The notes below the pieces were generated by a model that made no database searches, was not told the DNA's origin, and saw only the letters and a program-made list of their open reading frames with translations. A stretch of DNA of 64,000 bases from Selaginella moellendorffii (lineage: Eukaryota > Streptophyta > Lycopodiopsida > Selaginellales > Selaginellaceae): NCBI RefSeq assembly GCF_000143415.4, contig NW_003314285.1, positions 469,469-533,468 on the forward strand. Direction: 5' to 3'. Position 1 is the first letter of the stretch. Each line of letters begins with the position of its first letter. Below, in pieces: positions 61,564 through 64,000 of the stretch. The position numbers and the translations under genes were made by a program.

Positions 61564-62013
61564 ATGTCTAGAAGATGGACGATGAGAGGAATCCTCACGG
61601 ACCTTATTTGTGGAGCACCATCGCCAGAGCAGCCGCCACAACTGGTCCCAAAAGGAAGCCTCGCAGTGTACGTTGGACGAGATCGCAAGCGCTTCGTGAT
61701 TCCAGTCATCTACCTCAACGATCAACGCTTCCAGGAATTGCTGGCCATGGAGGAGAGCGCCTCCTCCTCCCATTTCAGCTACCACGGTGGCCTCTTCTTT
61801 CCCTGTGACCCAGCTTCTTTCGAGCACGCTATGGCGTCCGCCGGCTACAAGCTCCAAAGCCCGAAGATAAGATCGATCATCCCCTCCCTTCCTTCTCTTA
61901 AGCTCCTTGGCTCGATTTGTCTCAGCTTCTTTGTCAGCAGATCATCCCCTTCATCCGGACTGATTCCACCACCTCGCATCGCATCGACTTGCACATCTTC
62001 TCCAGATTCGTGA
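61564..62013 (+). CDS. SAUR family protein 2
   Basis: Intronless, 149 residues from MSRRWTMRG. The SAUR core is LVPKGSLAVYVGRDRKRFVI, PVIYLNDQRFQELL, then HFSYHGGLFFPCDPASFEHA. The C-terminal 45 residues after YKLQSPKIRSII are unusually long and Ser/Pro-rich for a SAUR. The last 80 bases of this frame overlap, tail to tail, the coding end of the minus-strand NPH3 gene. A role in auxin-dependent growth is the family expectation. Confidence 0.85.
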   Translation: MSRRWTMRGILTDLICGAPSPEQPPQLVPKGSLAVYVGRDRKRFVIPVIYLNDQRFQELLAMEESASSSHFSYHGGLFFPCDPASFEHAMASAGYKLQSPKIRSIIPSLPSLKLLGSICLSFFVSRSSPSSGLIPPPRIASTCTSSPDS

Positions 62014-63893
62014 CTTTGGTTTGCATGGCTCGCAGCCCCCATCTCAGCTCCTCGTTTTGCATCAGAGCCCTGCGGTACACACTCGGGTCGATCGGCCCTG
62101 CCTGTTGCTGTTTCTCTGCGTCAAGAAGCCTGCTCGCCTCTTCTTCTTCTCCTCCTTGTTCTTGGTGGTGGTCGATCTTCTGTGGACTCTTGCCTGGACT
62201 TTTGCCTGGACTCTTTCCTGGATCTATGTTCTTGGCCTGGCTGGGACTGTTGTTCACGGCGCTCGAGACTGTTTGCTTGCGAAGTTCCTTCTGTGCCAAC
62301 AGCGTACGCACGGCCACGGGAGCAGGAAACCGCGGGTTCTGTGCTATGTGAGCGCACGCCTTGGGGGAGAGTTTCTGGTAATTCACCGCGTTGCACAGGC
62401 TCAGCGCTTCCGCGTTTCTGATAAACGGATGAGCCTGCAAAACAAACCAAGAGCATTGAATCAGCGTTCGGTCATTTCTTTTTCACTTACTTCCAGGTAG
62501 ATGTCCACCGCTCTGTAGAGTCTGTCGTCGGTTACTCTTGACCAAGGCGGTAGCACTTTCGCGAGGCGGAGGAGCTTCTGCGGGTGCAAATGCGGGTCTG
62601 GCGCCACTTCCGACAGGTACATATCCACCAGCGTTCCCAGCTTGATCAGCGCTTCCTCCCCAATGGAGCACGAATTCTCGGAAACGTAGCTCTTGAGGAA
62701 GTACCAGAGCAGCCGCAGCACAGCATCATCATCGTAGACCGGGCCTCCGGACCTCGGGGAAGTCGATGACGGTAGCAAAAGGTTGTCGAGGGTGGCGTTG
62801 TGTAGCTGCAAACCAATCATCCTCTCGATTTGTGACCGGCACAGCTTGCTCGATTCTATCCCCACGGCCATCCTATAGATCACGAACAGCGATCGGCACG
62901 TCGTCGATCCTGGTTCCAGATGACCCAGCAAGCTCACAATTGTTTCCAGCACTTCGCACTGGAGTTGCTGACCACCTTCCCGGCTCCCACCATCTTTGCC
63001 TTCACTCTCACCCGTAGCACTACTAGCACTGTGCCTGGACGAAACCCAGCTATACCCAAGCGAAGCCAAGCTCGTTTTCAAGTAGTAGAGCAAGAACCTG
63101 GAGATATAGCGATGCTCCATGTTGACTGTGAAGAGCGCTCGCACGACCCTTTCCATGAGATACATGGACAGCCCGCAAACGTCCGTGAACCACCAAGTTC
63201 TTGGAGACAGGCTCGTGGACGCTCGGAGCTCTTGATCCGGTGACATGGGCGATTCCCCGGCGGTGTGAAGAAGCTCGATGCTGGACGAGATTTTCCCTGC
63301 TGTGGCAAATGCTAGCCGTTGGACGATCCGGTGATTCTCGGCTATATGGAGGACGCTGTCACACCCCTTGAGCGCCGCTACCAAATCCTGCCACTGCCAG
63401 GAATCGACGCCGCCGAGCGCCTCCTCGGTCCTGGACACGAGATTTCCAGCCGAAATATCCTCGGTCATCACCAATTCGTCCGCGGCAGCCCTGAGCACGG
63501 CGACATTGGATGGGGCGATCTCGAGCTGGCCACCGGAGTAGCAAAAAGATGCCGCCATTTCGAATGCCGGGGCTCCGCCAGGAAAATCGCGAAGAACAAG
63601 CCGCTGCCGCTTGGATTTCCGGCTGCCGGCTGCGCCAGTGCTGCTCGTCGCGATGAGATGCCTCGCCCGCCCGGAATACTTCGCCATTTGCCTCTGTCGG
63701 ATCGATCGGAAGGGAAAATTTCAAGAAACGCTATGAGATCGAGAGCGATTACCTTGCTGAGGACGAAAATGTGCTCCTCGTCGATCTCCACCTCTAGATC
63801 ATTGTCAAGAACGCGCGATCTAGCTGCTGGGAGCCGCTGCCTCGCCATGGATTGAGGAGACCTCGTCGGTCTGGCGCCGATCGTCCTCTGCAT
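61934..63893 (-). CDS. NPH3/RPT2-like BTB protein
   Basis: Three exons give 614 residues: 63753-63893, 62491-63693, 61934-62434. The N-terminal BTB domain spans DNDLEVEIDEEHIFVLSK to AAADELVMTEDI. The NPH3 domain follows (WWFTDVCGLSMYLMERVVRA, then CEVLETIVSLL, then ALIKLGTLVDMYLSEVAPDP), then AVDIYLEAHPFIRNAEALSL. The C-terminus has GKSPGKSPGKSP, an acidic/Gln-rich stretch and a coiled coil (LRAMQTKVTNLEKMCKSM). NPH3 proteins link phototropins to auxin transport and can act as CUL3 adaptors. A second in-frame Met at 63848 (MARQRLP) is an alternative start. The canonical Tyr in the C-terminal part of the NPH3 domain was not located. Confidence 0.88.
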
Positions 63894-64000
63894 CACGGGC
63901 TTGCTCGCGGCACACAAAAAGGCCTCTTCTTTTTAACCCTTTCCTGGGGTGGTGACGTGGCACTATCTAGTCGGTCCGTTAAAAGCACCGGCCAGGATTT
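63894..64000 (-). promoter_or_regulatory. Upstream region of the NPH3-like gene
   Basis: About 107 bases reach the window edge. GACGTGGCAC at about 63954-63963 contains an ACGT core of the G-box or ABRE kind. The promoter continues outside the window. Confidence 0.35.

Overview
The window looks like nuclear DNA of a land plant with a compact genome, most probably a lycophyte of the Selaginella type. Introns are almost all about 45-70 bases, there are two pentatricopeptide (PPR) genes, one with a DYW-type end, and there are SAUR, NPH3, germin-like, GT47 and LRR receptor kinase genes. All exon models below were built by eye from splice sites and reading phase; no database was searched. The species is an inference.

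Layout. 1-4.4 kb: diverged direct repeats, an alpha/beta hydrolase and a SAUR gene (both minus). 4.4-13.6 kb: a 16-exon full-size ABCA transporter (plus), convergent with a membrane RING protein, then a MUR3-like GT47 enzyme (both minus). 14-20 kb: plastid-type cysteine synthase, a 75-residue membrane protein, ubiquitin-L40 and a CBSX3-like CBS protein (all minus), with two plus-strand mini receptor-kinase-like genes between the last two. 20.4-25.4 kb: YbaK-type tRNA editing protein, a MiAMP1-like secreted protein (minus), indole-3-glycerol-phosphate synthase and a CCHC zinc-knuckle protein.

25.5-44 kb is a rearranged zone. A block holding the end of IGPS, the CCHC gene and a small SAM-like gene is copied at 29.1-30.9 kb; the first two decayed and the SAM-like gene stayed open. 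Germin-like genes occur four times as two convergent pairs: 27.46(+)/28.8(-), both broken, and 37.5(+)/43.4(-), both intact. A unit of tRNA-Asp fused to the 5' end of a PPR gene occurs four times: once intact (38.2-40.75 kb, minus) and as fragments at 28.4, 35.0 and 36.4 kb. Pieces of UGT, LRR-receptor and VMA12 genes are scattered among them. Two AT-rich tracts (30.9-35.0 and 41.2-42.75 kb) carry no convincing gene.

43.8-64 kb is dense again: VMA12-like V-ATPase assembly factor and a divergent plastid-type membrane protein sharing a 97-base promoter, a J-domain protein with heat-shock elements, a TMEM65-like protein, a DYW PPR editing factor, an EHD-type ATPase, an LRR receptor-like kinase with an altered DFG motif, a mitochondrial carrier, VPS26C, a SAUR and an NPH3 protein. 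The genes are mostly unrelated housekeeping or regulatory functions with no operon-like logic. The interest lies in the duplication zone, the mini-kinase pair, the tRNA-PPR unit and several odd gene structures (GC-AG introns, a stop codon split by an intron, overlapping convergent coding ends).
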